Assembly (NCBI GenBank): GCA_014607495.2
Contig: CP053173.1
Coordinates: forward strand, 62,001 to 126,000
Source of the DNA: Carposina sasakii
Taxonomy: Eukaryota > Arthropoda > Insecta > Lepidoptera > Carposinidae
Length of the DNA stretch: 64,000 nt
Direction of reading: 5' to 3'
Numbering within the stretch: the stretch's first letter is position 1; each line of letters starts with the position of its first letter. The notes under the pieces were generated by a model, which searched no databases, was not told where the DNA came from, and saw nothing but the letters and a program-made list of their open reading frames with translations. Positions 10,601-22,219 of the stretch are shown piece after piece. The position numbers and the translations under genes are program-made.

Positions 10601-11936
10601 AGACTTATGATAGTTATTTTTTCTGTCACACGTTCACGCTGTCGTTCGTTTGAAATTAACTCAGAATATAGCTATATGTTTCATCGATGTGTGTATAGTA
10701 TTTATATGTAACTATGATGTAGTCGAACTACACAGTTTAAATTCTAGTTGCATATAAATTCCCTGTTATTTGCAGTACACAGACAGTTCTACCCTCAGTA
10801 ACGAGCGTGGAGCCTTTAATGAGTTTTAACTTGAGTAATTAAGGCAAGTGAAGTGTCTTGTCGGCCCTGATGAGGGTCATAAGCGTGGACGTGGAGCCAC
10901 CATGTTCTCTTTAGGATCACGGACTATCCCTGCATACCTATATCTATATAACTATATAGTATATGGGAGTAACTGACAAATCGTCGTTGCGACTTTAAGA
11001 CCTCTCATGTGTAAAATTAATTTGTTTGAGATAATCAATAAAAACCGTTTACTGAAAAAAATATAAGGAACCTAAATAAAACAAAAGATACAAGTGATAA
11101 TTTGACGAAGTTATTTTATGACGGCCACTTAGGAGATATTGAATAAGGTAAACAAATAGCAATTAAAAATTTGCTTTCGAAAGAGCGCCAACATTTGAAA
11201 TGGCCCAGTTTAAAAAAGTGTTTTCTATAAAAGTGACACATAGGAGATCTTGAAGTCGTAATGACCAAATGTAAGTAGATGAACTAGTACAAAGTATATA
11301 CTTACTCTCTAAAAAACTAGTAAATACAGACATTATGTTGAAGGCGGACTGTTATTTAAAAAACGATTATTTTTACTTTTCCGCGTGAATAATACTGAAG
11401 TATAAGCTGTACGTATATTGCCAAGTTTTATCAACATTTTTTGGTGAGTAAGTTCTTATGCCGGCTGTACACACTTGTGGAGACACCCCGAGACAGACCG
11501 AGAGCATCCCCATCAGCACCCTGAAAGCATCATTATACTGCGTGCGCAGCGCTCTGTGTGCTACTTGGGTGTAATGTACCCATAGGGCTGCACGTGTACA
11601 AAGAGTTACAAAAGGCTAATAAAACCCAATCTCTAGTTTATGCGTGAAAAAGCAACAAACATACTACCTACATACGTCCTCACAAACTTTTCGTTTATAA
11701 TATTAGAGAGATTAGAGCCAAGCCGTATTGTGCCACATACAAAACGCCTACGACATGTATTATAATGTCTGTTCCCTTTCCTGTTGACAACAAAGAAAAC
11801 TAATATGTCGTAATTTTCCCGGAAATAGATATTTTACTGCCAAGGCTATGTCACTTCATCGCTCCATTCTACAAAGCATTATCAATGAACTATTTGAGTT
11901 TTATATGAGAGATTTAAAAAGAAAAACATTTAGATA
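10601..11936. other. interval without recognised gene
   Basis: No credible coding frame. A GC-richer patch around 11470-11570 is not matched elsewhere in the window. Confidence 0.4.
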
Positions 11937-12040
11937 GGTAGATAGAAAATTCTTTATTGCACTATAAAGTTATACAAAGGCGAACTTAATGCTACATAGC
12001 ATTCACTTCCAACTGCAACATTTACTGCAGTTATTTAATA
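11937..12040 (-). mobile_element. LINE 3'-end fragment (family G)
   Basis: Carries CTTTATTGCA, then a block ending in GAACTTAATGCTACATAGCA. A second copy is at 17300-17400. On the reverse strand this reads as the GGAAG...GCTATGTAGCATTAAG...GCCTTTGTAT type of 3' end, common on lepidopteran LINEs, with a short hairpin. Related forward copies are at 27.83, 51.81 and 53.12 kb. Confidence 0.5.
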
Positions 12041-12094
12041 CGATTCATATAGGTACATATTATAGGTACACACAGCTCTCGAAATAGAGTAGGC

Positions 12095-12245
12095 AGAACT
12101 GTAGGATCGTAAAAGAGATCAAATAGACACGATTAGCAGAGCGGGGGCAGATGTAAAATATCAGTGACAGTTGATCGCCTGAGAGAGTCTGTCCGAGTTC
12201 TTTGTCGACTCTTACAACATGCACGGAAAGAGATGCAGCTCACTG
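12095..12245 (-). repeat. dispersed repeat family C, partial
   Basis: Matches the block TTAGTCGACTCTTACGACAT in degenerate form and the GGGGACAGATGTAA block. The fullest copy is at 52697-52925. Confidence 0.6.
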
Positions 12246-13079
12246 ATAATAATACAATTCACTGAAAAAACTAAAACCTAAGTAACTATAACTAGTAGAA
12301 ACCCCTAAAAATTTAAGTATTCAGATAGGCACTCTCTAGGCAAACATGTACCGCCCTAGGCCGCATCTTGCTTAACATCAGGCACGATAGCGGTCAAATG
12401 TCTGCCAAGCTAATTGTAAAAAAAAATGTATAAGAAGTTTATAATAAAATGCAATGTAATGTGATCTTGTAACTTAAAACTATATTTAAGTTTGCTAGAG
12501 TAATTGAAATACCTAAATCAAGAAAAATTAATATATTTCAATTTCTATTACATTTAATTAGGCATACGTATATGTACTTATTAAACTTTTTGTAAAGGTA
12601 AATTGGCTCACCCATAACGCTAGACTTCACTCAGTCTTTAGTCAAGGCTTATTATTATCTGCACAAGATAGAATTAGATATTTTATTTTAGTTGAATTTA
12701 ATACCGTTGGATTAAAATAAAAAGAAATCGAGGGTTGTACATTCTAAGTATTTTGAAATAACAATCAAAGATGCAGTAAAACAAGTCATTTGTCTAAATC
12801 AAAACATGAAAAATATTCTTCATTTACCACTTTATAACTATGTATAATCTCTTTTTGTTCCCTTGTAGCAACAAGTAGTAGGCGGTAGGCTCATCCCTTG
12901 TAACGTGAGACTTGTGGGCTGCTAAGCGAAACGTGGGTGTAATAAGAAGCACACCTCTGCCCAACCCCTTTTTGGACTAATGGGCGTATTATATATAAGG
13001 TATATTGATACTCTAAATCAGAAAACATAAAGACTTAAGGTTAGATTTCCCAGAATAGCGGTGCCGTTCTATAGCGGCA
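12246..13079. other. interval without recognised gene
   Basis: AT-rich. A short RTE/SINE-tail-like segment (AAACGTGGGTGTAATAAG ... ACACCTCTGCCCAACC) lies at about 12930-12990 and resembles 6345-6400. Confidence 0.4.
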
Positions 13080-13201
13080 CCGAACGTTCATTACACTACG
13101 CCCCCCATAATTATCTATATTCATGTACAAAGCTCTCTGTAAAATAATCTCCTTAATAAAATAATAATTTATAATAAGCCTTTCATCTTGTCGCTTTACA
13201 T
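13080..13201 (-). mobile_element. LINE 3'-end fragment, host of a hAT-like insertion
   Basis: Segments matching 61860-61925 (TTCATG-ACAA-GCTCTCTGTAAAAT and GTCGCTTTACATG-CCGTA) are present, with an AT-rich expansion between them. The hAT-like element at 13210 interrupts the fragment just after GTCCGTAT. Confidence 0.5.
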
Positions 13202-13687
13202 GTCCGTATTAGTGATGTGCCGGAGATCCGTATCCGCGGATATCCGAGGTAAAAGAAAGATCCATATCCGTGTCCGTATCTGTTTTTGGCGGATCTTTTA
13301 CGGATCTTTTTACCTTATTAATTTTAAATTTATAAATGAAATTCTTTAAATAGGTGGTTAAGTAGCAATAAAAAAACTATTAAATTCAATCCAGATATTT
13401 TTTTTATTTGCTAAAATCAAGTTGCGAACCTACATTATCAACATGAGATCAACATTATAAAAAGTTATAAGATCACCTTTTACTAAGAAATCAAAACTTA
13501 GATCTTCGTAATATTTTAAAATTTGAATTAAATTATTTTTGAAATCAAGTATTTATCGCGCGCACCGACACCGACTGCGTAAGTAAGTTATGATCCGTAT
13601 CCGCGGATATTGGCACCAAATATCTGTATTCAGATCCGTATCCGCGGATATACATTTTTAACGATCCGGCACATCACTAGTCCGTAT
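13202..13687. mobile_element. hAT-like non-autonomous element, 470 bp with 8-bp TSD
   Basis: The element proper spans 13210-13679. It starts TAGTGATGTGCCGGA and ends with the exact inverse TCCGGCACATCACTA. The flanks at 13202-13209 and 13680-13687 are both GTCCGTAT, a perfect 8-bp target duplication. Internally it carries repeated ATCCGTATCCGCGGATAT motifs near both ends. No transposase is seen. The TAGTG ends with an 8-bp duplication fit the hAT superfamily; the exact family is not known. Confidence 0.9.
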
Positions 13688-13699
13688 CAAGACATTTAT

Positions 13700-13905
13700 A
13701 GGTATAACTAGCGGCCGCGTGAAAGGGCTTGACATCCGTGCGAAGCCGGGGCGGGAACCTAGTTAAACATATAAACCTTTTTCTCTTGAATCACTCTATC
13801 TATTTTAAAAAGCCGCATCAAAATCCGTTGCATAGTTTTTAAAATATAAGCATACATAGGTACAGACAGAGGGAAGCGACTTTGTTTTATAATATGTAGT
13901 GATTT
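13700..13905 (-). mobile_element. Lep1-like Helitron-derived element
   Basis: From ACTAGCGGCCGC...GCGAAGCCGGGGCGGG through AAATCCGTTGCATAGTTTT to TTTTATAATATGTAGTGAT. It is the inverted counterpart of the copy at 43430-43685, which ends in CGAAGCCGGGGCGGGTCGCT. No coding capacity. Confidence 0.6.
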
Positions 13906-15211
13906 CGCAATAAACGCATTTGATTCGACAAACGGTTACTTTTATACGGTGTTAGTATAACGGCCGGACTTGTTTAAAAAAAAAACAAGGTTTTCTCACC
14001 ACACTAAGTTTATTATTTCAAACACTATTTCTATAACACGTTATAGAATAACCATGGTTTTACTTTCACAATCTACACGGTGGAGTGGACTACCAGAGCT
14101 CTTGATTGTAGCACCAGGCCGACAGGAAGGGAAACCAGTCCGTAGCTGGACAGCAATTCGGCAAGAGATGATACTGACTAACTCGATGTTAGTCGGTAGG
14201 GAAAATATATAGTACTTTATTGCTGATCTGCATCTTATTAAAATTTAATTGGTGAAATTCAGCTATAAATATATATTTGGAGTATGTAACAGTAACTTGC
14301 CTGTTATCTAGCCTTCGTAACTTATATTATATCTAAGACCCGATTATTCCAATGTTCAGATAGGCTATATGAAGAATAAAAATGATGCTTGAACAAGTTT
14401 TTGAGATAGACATTTTCCCTCAGATAGGCCATATCACCATAGGAAAAAATAGCCCTAATTATATTATATTACAGGTATATTTAATACATACATAACCTCA
14501 AGCCTATATCCAACTCCATTTAGTATATTTAAAGGTTTTTATAACAACAGTAACAATTTTACCTAAAGCCTATAAAGCTTATCGATTCCAATAGGGATTC
14601 TAACAATTTTCATAAAAGGCATTTAAAACCGCTCAAAAAAGCCATTTATTACACATTTGTGGCGGTTATATTTAGATAGAAAAACGAAGCTAAATGGAAT
14701 AGAATAAAAAGTAAATAAGCAAGTTGAGTGGTAGGCGTTCGGTGGCGTAGGTCTTTGCGTGGGCAGGCACAAGATGGTTAGTAGCCTTGTAACTCAGTAC
14801 AACAAGCGAAGCGATAAATTGCCTCACAGAAACGATAAATCTTCCTTGAAATACTCGTAATCAGTTAGATATAAATTTTGACAGCTACAAGTAAATCGTA
14901 ATAATAGACCTTAGTCTAATATGACACGCCCATTGCTTAACTTAGAGCCAATTTCAATAACTGATCTCGAGAGATTTTTTGCATATTTCAGATTGATTCT
15001 TCAGTTGCTTTCATACAAATCCGAGATTCTTTATAATTTCTAATATTGAAATTGGCCGTTAGCTGTCGTAATTTCATTAAAAGTTAATGTAAAGCTAAAA
15101 CTAAAAAGCTCGCAACTTACAACTGGTCATTTACATGTATACCCGTGGCTTTGGGATCTGGTTTATGATCTTGCAGTTCATTATGCCTTTTCAGGAATAC
15201 AGCTGTGTAAA
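13906..15211. other. interval without recognised gene
   Basis: An 80-codon forward frame at 13970-14212 has no recognisable domain. A family C fragment (GATCTTGCAGTTC ... GGAATACAGCTGTGT) lies near 15150-15207. Confidence 0.4.
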
Positions 15212-15780
15212 TACAGGGTATTTTTTGGTCATCAACGTTCCCGAAAACTACACTGGGAAGTGTCTGGTTCCCAAGATATTAGGATCCAAAGTTGAGTAAA
15301 TAGACTGCGTTTTTCTGCAAAATGCACATAGACGCACGTAGCAAGATTTTTCACGAGAAATAATTCATATCTGTCTATGAAAAAACTAGCATAAACATTG
15401 GACACTATAAATTTTGCCCGATCAAGTAATTTAAAGAGAATTTTTTTTTTTTTTTTTTTTTCATGAGACACAAACAGTACTATTACACAAATATATTTAC
15501 AATACATAAGTAGCACATACACCAGCAAAGTGTCTACCAATAAAAACACAGAAAAAACATTGAAGCTCCAACCAAACACATCTTACTGAATCTATGAAAC
15601 CTCCACAATCAACATTGATCAAGGGCCTCAATGATTTTACTTTTATAAATATTACATTTTGTATTAAACAAATCAATACCCTCTTTTAAAAAATTAAAAA
15701 AAATACATCGTTTCCCAGCATTTTGTTTGGCTTAAACTTACTTTATTTGATGTATAGAGTACGTACCCTTCGTTAAAAAC
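15212..15780 (-). mobile_element. MITE family A copy disrupted by a poly(A) retroinsertion
   Basis: Left MITE part 15212-15440 (TACAGGGTATTTTTTGG onward) and right part about 15690-15780 (ATCGTTTCCCAGCATTTT to CGTACCCTTCG). The second terminus is lost. Between them lies about 250 bp beginning with a run of some 22 T, which reads on the reverse strand as a poly(A)-tailed insertion. The inserted sequence has no recognised product. Confidence 0.7.
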
Positions 15781-15789
15781 GTGAAAAAC

Positions 15790-17295
15790 ATCGACATCTA
15801 TCACTATCCTCCTTCTATCACTGGCCGAGAGCCTTACTTCGTACCTGCAGATAATTCCTTTGCAGCGAAACGTGGCAAAGGATCCAACTCAGCAGGGTTT
15901 ACCGACTTAGCCCGAGGAGTTTATTTGTGTAATGTTTTTACCAGTTAATGATTTTCATTTTTATGCGGTGAACATAGGTAGGTACGTAATTTTTCGCATT
16001 TGTGATTTTTTTTTTTTCATTATACATACTGTTGGAGATTACACTTTAAATTAAATGATATTTTATTTGCTGAAGCTATTGAAGAAATCAGTGTATATTT
16101 TGTATCATAGCTTGCTTAGAATTATTAAAGAGATGGTGTTTTTGGTTTGAATTCGCTACTGCTTGTAATGGCGCTTGGAAATACGAGTAGGCTACATGTT
16201 ATAAAATGAAGAATTTAATGTTCTTCAGATGCTTCAAAATATTTGTAAATGTAGAGTTTTATTTTTTTAAACAAATCAACAAACTTCAATTTAGAGCGTT
16301 TAAAAAGGCCAAGAACAATCCCGATTCGTATGGCCAAAACCATTGATTAAAGTCCTCTTAAAGCAGAATAAATCAAAGAGTGGTGACAGACTGACAGCAT
16401 ATACGGCTTTAAACAGGATTAGGTACGCCGTAAACTTTATGTACGTTTTACATCAAAACCGTGGGGGTGTAAATCTCAAGAGTTCGGTAAATGCAAATGG
16501 CACCCTGTTTTAAGGCCATTAAAGTTTATTGTGCCTCTGATGAAGACACTTCCCTTTAACGACGTGCCTTTATTTTGACGAAGGTAATATTTTAACCTAT
16601 AGAACAAGTCTTTTGTAAAACCACGGGTATTTCCTGAAAATTATTTCGTAGATAAAATATCTTATTTCCTTTTTGAAGGCTACCAAATAAAGAACACCGG
16701 TTTGGTGTCGAATGAGGAAGAAATATTTTTCAACCGAAAACATCGAGTTATTTGATCAGTAGAAAAGTCTGCTATTAGTTTGAGTCTTAAATAAAAGTTC
16801 GTAGCCAACTGCGGAAAATATTTATGTTTCTATATCATAACAATAGAAACCCAAGGAAATGTAATCAAACCGCACTATATTGAATCTCATATAATGAGAA
16901 TATAGATAGAATATATAACTTTAATCGCTTTTATAACATTATAAACATTTGTTAAATAAAGTTGGAGTACGGTAACTAAAACTAAACGGTGAGTCAAATA
17001 AACTATGTTTGATACTGTACTGTGATGAATAATAGGGAAAATATTGACTAAGGCTTTATTTATATAAATTAACTACATTTTGATAGGGGTTTTTGTTTAT
17101 TTTACCTAGGTATATTTTTAGAATAGAAATTCATTATAAAAAAGCGCTCTATACTCTCATTCTCTGTATATAGAAAATCGCTAGTGAATAATAAATAACC
17201 CATCAATAAACAGATGACCAGACTCTCGCCATTAATCTTGCCCCATCTGCCATGCCATAATCGATGTAGTTACGCAACTGCCAATAGCCTGCGCA
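15790..17295. other. interval without recognised gene
   Basis: Nothing beyond AT-rich DNA. I found no splice-flanked coding segment that I could defend. Confidence 0.4.
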
Positions 17296-17299
17296 TAAA

Positions 17300-17400
17300 T
17301 AGATAGATAAATAAATTCTTTGTTGCAGTATTAAAACTTTATACAAACGCGAACTTAATGCTACATAGCATTCTCTTCCATTTAACCACTATTGCTGGAG
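17300..17400 (-). mobile_element. LINE 3'-end fragment (family G)
   Basis: Shares CTTTATACAAA-GCGAACTTAATGCTACATAGCA with 11937-12040. It is preceded by an ATAGATAGATAAATAAATAA simple tail, as expected for the 3' end of a reverse-strand LINE. Confidence 0.5.
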
Positions 17401-17544
17401 ATGAGATAAATCATACTTAGTCATGCTAAGTAGTCTACCTCCTTCTTATCCTCCTAACGTCTATTTTCGATAAGCAAACGTGGCTAGAAACCCTGTACTC
17501 TAAATTAGCCGTTTAAATCCTAGCTTCCTTCTTGGATTCTTATG

Positions 17545-17690
17545 ATGATGAAGGGCTTCACTAGATACTCATGCAATCTGTTGATCTTTTACATCTTTTA
17601 CCTCGCTGTGTTAAACGGGAACTGTAAGATATCGTTTGTGATCCTGCACTTCTGGCCACTCCTTTTAGGGAAAATTTATGTATTACACAG
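17545..17690 (+). repeat. dispersed repeat family C, degenerate
   Basis: GGGCTTCACTAGATAC at the start and GTGATCCTGCACTTCTGGCC near the end match the outer blocks of family C; the middle is deleted. Confidence 0.5.
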
Positions 17691-17796
17691 CGTATTTTGG
17701 TGAAGTGACTTATTTAAACAGAGAGCCAATTGCTATCTCAGTCTACCCTAGATAGATGTCGCCACTAATGTAACGAATAATTGCTGTGTTAAGTCA

Positions 17797-17890
17797 TCAT
17801 CATCATCTTCCTGCCCTGTTCTCATTCATTTGGAGTCGGCGCAATATGTACCCTTCTTCCATTCATCACTATTGTCCGTAATCTTGTTAC
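17797..17890 (-). mobile_element. LINE 3' end (same family as 61697-62727)
   Basis: CATCATCATCTTCCTGCCCT, then GTCGGCGCAATATGTAC and TTCTTCCATTCATCAC, matches the start of the LINE fragment at 61697. The remainder is missing or too diverged. Confidence 0.65.
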
Positions 17891-18380
17891 TCACTCCCAA
17901 TGTCCCAGTACACTACATATAGTACCTGCTATGTTAAATGTACATAATAAACTTCTTGTCACACGCCTCCTTTATCTTTCTGCTTAATGATTGGGACATG
18001 CTGTGCTATTGTTACGACCCGGGGTCGTAATCACATTTGACGTTGTTAATAGCCTATTTTGTCCCGACATAACGCAATTATATGCTCCCTGAGTGTAAAG
18101 GAACTGAGTAGGTATCGCATATGTTATATGTAAGTATGCAGGTTGTGTGTGTCACATTGTTATGAAATCTGTTTAGTGAATCACTATTATTGTGAAGATA
18201 CCGAGTTGAAATCAAGTGGAATTTCCGATATTTTCTTTCTCTATAGTACACAGAAAATTTACATCATTCAGTAGTCACATAGAAAATAAAAATTACTATT
18301 AACATACAGAAGATATTTACAATGGCGAAAATTATCTCTTTATAAGAATTAAAATTACTTTTCAGGCAATTATAGCAGAC
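17891..18380. other. interval without recognised gene
   Basis: No coding frame or repeat partner seen. Confidence 0.4.
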
Positions 18381-18592
18381 TAGTGGACGCCCGCGACTCC
18401 GTTCGCGTGGACTGTAAAAAAAAAACAAATGGCGAAATCATCCGGCATAAAAATATTTTCCCGGGATAAATTGTAGCCTATGTGTTATTTTGATATGTAA
18501 GCTATATCATTGTGAAGTTTTATAAAAATTCAAAATCAACAAACATCCTTACATACATCCGCACAAACTTTCGCGGTTTTAATATTAGTTGA
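18381..18592 (-). mobile_element. Lep1/Helitron-like element (family F), inverted copy
   Basis: Starts ACTAGTGGACGCCCGCGACT, contains AAATCATCCGGCATAAAAAT and TTTTCCCGGGATAAA, and ends with CAAACTTTCGCGGTTTTAAT. It is the reverse of the family at 20.06 kb over its 3' half. Non-coding. Confidence 0.65.
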
Positions 18593-18765
18593 ATGGTGCT
18601 GCGATCGGACTCAAGCTAAACCGATAACGCATCGATAGATTTAAATAAATAAAAACTAAACTTCGTCCGGGTTCAGAAACCAATCGATGAATGTTGGAAA
18701 ATTTGCTAGAAGTACTTTATTTGTTAGTCAGGACTGCATCGGACCAAATACCTTTCTAGTTAATA

Positions 18766-19032
18766 CATACATACATACATATAATCACGCCTTTATCCCT
18801 TACGGGGAAGGCAGAGCACCAAGGGCCGATAGAACCACATGGTTCCACTTCTGACCAATTTTGAGGGTATAGTTGAGATGTACAAGTTCGATTAGTAGTG
18901 ACAGGTGGTCAGCCCATCGCCTACAAAACACCAAGACCCTCTTGTTCCTCTACTGACTTGTACAGTATGTCCGGGAGTGGAAGCAGTAGTAGTATTGTAC
19001 GTTTTTTTTCACTCCCAGAGCAGCATAGAAGC
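18766..19032 (+). repeat. dispersed repeat family B, full copy
   Basis: Begins with ACATACATACATACATAT and ends CAGAGCAGCATAGAAGC. The short forward frame within it is not a gene. Confidence 0.75.
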
Positions 19033-19714
19033 TTTCTAGTTAAGTTTGTGAATATTTTTCTAACTAGCAAGGGAAACTAATAAAATTAAATCGAGTAATG
19101 TAACCGGAACCTTATATATGTATTTTCAGATAAAAAAAACCTAATTACCATTACCCTGTGCTAAGTTTATCAAGTTCGAAATATTGATTACAAATCTCAA
19201 AAAATGTAGACATGACCAAAAAAGAGGGTCTACATATATGTAGATGTAATATACATTAGATAAGACTAAAACTTAATTTGGCCCGTGTGACAAATCCATC
19301 CTAAACATATTAATTAAAATGTATAATTTCAGGATTTTCGTCTAAATTTAACCCAAGCGAGCTTATTTAGCATAAATTATGCGAGAAATTTGCTTTATAA
19401 TCTCTCTCTCTGTGAATAACAACCCAAAGATAATAATATGTATTAAGATCGGTACCCAAATATCTAAATATATAGGTATATATTCACAGAAGTAAACAAG
19501 AAAGTTTAGAAGAAGAAATATATAATATCTGATGCCCTCAACTTCGTTCGAATGATATCTAATAGAGTAGATAATCTAATGTTACTCTTATATGTAAAAG
19601 CTATACGTCAGCCAATCAAAATTTATCTAGTGGTTATTGCATTAAATGGTAAAATACATCCAAATAATCTCACAAATATTAATATATTTAGTAGAATAAG
19701 CTAGTATAATAATT
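19033..19714. other. interval without recognised gene
   Basis: AT-rich; nothing recognised. Confidence 0.4.
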
Positions 19715-19885
19715 GTCCTGTGCTGATGCAGGGCTTCACTGGAATACATCAGCTGCATCTCCTTCCGTGCATGTCGTAAGAGTCGACTAAGAAACTTCAG
19801 AGCAACTTGACATGGATAATTTACATCTATTTTTGGAATCTCCTTTTCGATCTTGAAGTTCTTTCCCCCATTTCGAGAATACAGC
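19715..19885 (+). repeat. dispersed repeat family C
   Basis: GTGCTGATGCAGGGCTTCAC, then CAGCTGCATCTCCTTCCGTG and AAGAGTCGACTAAG. Part of the middle is deleted. Confidence 0.7.
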
Positions 19886-19894
19886 CGTATGTAT

Positions 19895-19975
19895 GATATT
19901 TTTTACACACTACACAACACATTAACCTAATCCCACATTAAGATCCCTAAGGTCTTGTGTCGTGGGTACTAAGCA
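19895..19975 (-). repeat. dispersed repeat family E copy
   Basis: Inverted match to 3904-4008, ending CTTGTGTCGTGGGTACT. Confidence 0.55.
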
Positions 19976-20058
19976 ATGGTATAATACATAGATGGCTGGC
20001 AGGGTCACTACCTACTATCCAATCGGCTGTCAAATGATTGCCCAATGCGTCGCCTTCT

Positions 20059-20400
20059 TCTATACATATAATGAAAATGTAACGTATCGCTGTCTGTATA
20101 TGGAAGATATATGAGAAAAAACATTATAGGAGACCTTTATCAACGCAATAGTACCCAAAAGAATGATTTTTGAAATTTTCGTCTGTATGTCTGTTTGTCG
20201 GTTTGTCTGTGCGTTTGTGCACGCTAATCTCAGTAACGGCTGAACCGATTTCGATGCAGTTTTCAGGAATATATTGTGACAGGTCCCACTTAACATATAA
20301 GCTACTTTTTATCCCGAGAAAATATTTTTATGCCGGATAATTTCGACATTTTGTTTTTTTTTTGTAGTCCACGCGGATGGAGTCGCGGGCGTCCACTAGT
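20059..20400 (+). mobile_element. Lep1/Helitron-like element (family F), full copy
   Basis: About 340 bp from TCTATACATATAATGAAAAT to GTCGCGGGCGTCCACTAGT. It contains GGCTGAACCGATTTCGATGC. A second nearly complete copy is at 42344-42637, sharing TATCAACGCAATAGTACCCA. A CTAG-type 3' end close to a GC-rich hairpin is typical of Helitron-derived elements. Confidence 0.7.
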
Positions 20401-21412
20401 CTGTAATAAAAACAATTAACACAAAGACAGAACTTTAGTTTATGAATTCGGATATTTTTGCGTTTAACATACGTACTTACTTTATCGGAATTGAACGCTT
20501 GTTACAGCTAAAGTTATTTTTACTTATTTCGTGATATACTTCTGTGTTTCTATTCATACTTCAATGTTATTTCCCTATTATTTCTTTTCAAACGTCCCAG
20601 TTTCACATTGACTTGAACCTAGTTACTACGTGGAGTTGCTTATGCCAGATATTATAAAGAACTTTTTATTTGTTGCCGAGCAAGAAGTTACTTGAATAAG
20701 TAAGGTACCTACTTAAAGTTAGATATTTATTTTAACATACAAAATGGTTTGCCAATTCGGGACCCGTTCGGAGCGCACCACGAGCGCAGTTTTTGTTAAT
20801 TCTTTATTTTTGGGTAAATTAAGATAAGTTACTTATCGACTCATCATAGAAATAGGTAAATAATTAAAATAAGATCGAATATATCAATCGAGATGATCTG
20901 CACCCGTAGCATGGCAAATACGCGACGCGTGTTTTTTTATCACCCGCGCGCGTGTTTCCAGTCACCATATGCAAGCATGGCAAAGAGCGCCACTCGGGAA
21001 CCGCGCGCTACCCGTTTTTCAGATAACTCGCGGAAGTGACGTTACCATTAGGTACGAAAGTAAATTAAACTTTATTACTTTCAAAACTGAATCGGTAATT
21101 GAATTAATATACCAGTCATACAAAACGTCAAATTTCGCGATAAGAACCCGCGTGAATATAAACGGCATGTTCGACACTGCGAGTTAAATATCGGGCGCGG
21201 CGCGACGCGGGTTTGAATGTCAGCTTGAAGTGAAAAACGTCATTTTGTCGCGAATTTTGACATTTAGGCACCATAAAATGCGCGATATACGTGAGTCGCG
21301 GACGCCATGCAATGGGTGCTGAACGCCCTAAGACAAACTCGTGAAAAAATGTACGAACTTATCTCTAAAATATCATGTTTAGCTGAAAATGGAGTTCAAG
21401 TAACTGATACGG
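20401..21412. other. interval without recognised gene; CpG-rich patch 20755-21310
   Basis: CpG-rich compared with the surroundings (GCGCACCACGAGCGCAG, ACGCGACGCGTG, CCCGCGCGCGTG). A 72-codon forward frame (20969-21187) has no known domain. It might be a promoter-proximal region or an old element; I cannot decide. Confidence 0.4.
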
Positions 21413-21535
21413 TGCTTCACAAGAATACGGGTACTCTGTCGCTGCATCTCCTTCCGAGCATGTCGAAAGAGTCGACTAAGGGATATTCTCTCTGGCGATG
21501 AGCTAATTACTTGCCACTGATCTTTTACATCTGAC
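21413..21535 (+). repeat. dispersed repeat family C
   Basis: GTGCTTCACAAGAATAC and CTGCATCTCCTTCCGAGCAT, then AAGAGTCGACTAAGG and GCGATGAGCTA. Truncated at the 3' side. Confidence 0.65.
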
Positions 21536-21731
21536 GTGCATCTGACTCCAATATGCTCTTCAATTCAATTTTGCGAGCGTCTCTCTCTCGCTTACATGGA
21601 GAATTTGTCAAAATGACACATCCAAACGTGTATAAAAAAAGCAACAAATCAAAACAGAACAAAAAATACCGGTTTTAAGGGAACCAGACCAAACACGGAC
21701 AAAGGAAATAATCTATACATATAATAAAACT

Positions 21732-21884
21732 AGTGGACGCGTGGACTACAGAAAAAACAAAATGTCGAAATTATCCGGTATAAAAACATTTTCCCGGGAT
21801 AAAAACTATATTAACTGTAAAAACTATATAAATAGCCTATATATTAAGTTGGACCTGTCACAATATATTTCTGAAAACTGCTAT
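21732..21884 (-). mobile_element. family F (Lep1/Helitron-like) 3' half, abutting a family B copy
   Basis: ACTAGTGGACGCGTGGACTA at the start and TTTTCCCGGGATAAAAAC in the middle. The sequence runs straight into the family B repeat, and a separate family F 3' end follows at 22156-22219. This suggests nested or tandem insertions. Confidence 0.6.
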
Positions 21885-22155
21885 GCTTCTATGCTACTCT
21901 GGGAGTGAAAAAAAATATATAATATACTACAGCTGCTTCTCTTCCCGGGCATACTGTACAAGTCAGTAGAGGGACAAGAGGGTTTTGGTGTTTTGTAGGC
22001 GATGGGCTGACCACCTGTCACTACTAACCGAACTTGTACATCTCAACTAAACCCGCAAAATTGGTCAGAAGTGGCACCATGTGGTTCTATCGGCCCATGG
22101 TGCTCTGCCTACCCCGTAAGGGATAAAGGTGTGATTATATGTATGTATGTATGTA
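21885..22155 (-). repeat. dispersed repeat family B, full inverted copy
   Basis: Begins CTTCTATGCTACTCTGGGAG and ends in a GTATGTATGTATGTA microsatellite, the exact inverse of the forward copies. Confidence 0.75.
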
Positions 22156-22219
22156 ATTCCGACATTTTGTTTTTTCCTCAGTCCGTGATGACGCGGACGG
22201 AGTCGCGGGTGGTCACTAG
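22156..22219 (+). mobile_element. family F 3' end
   Basis: CCGACATTTTGTTTTTTCC followed by GGACGGAGTCGCGGGTGGTC and ACTAGT. Confidence 0.6.
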
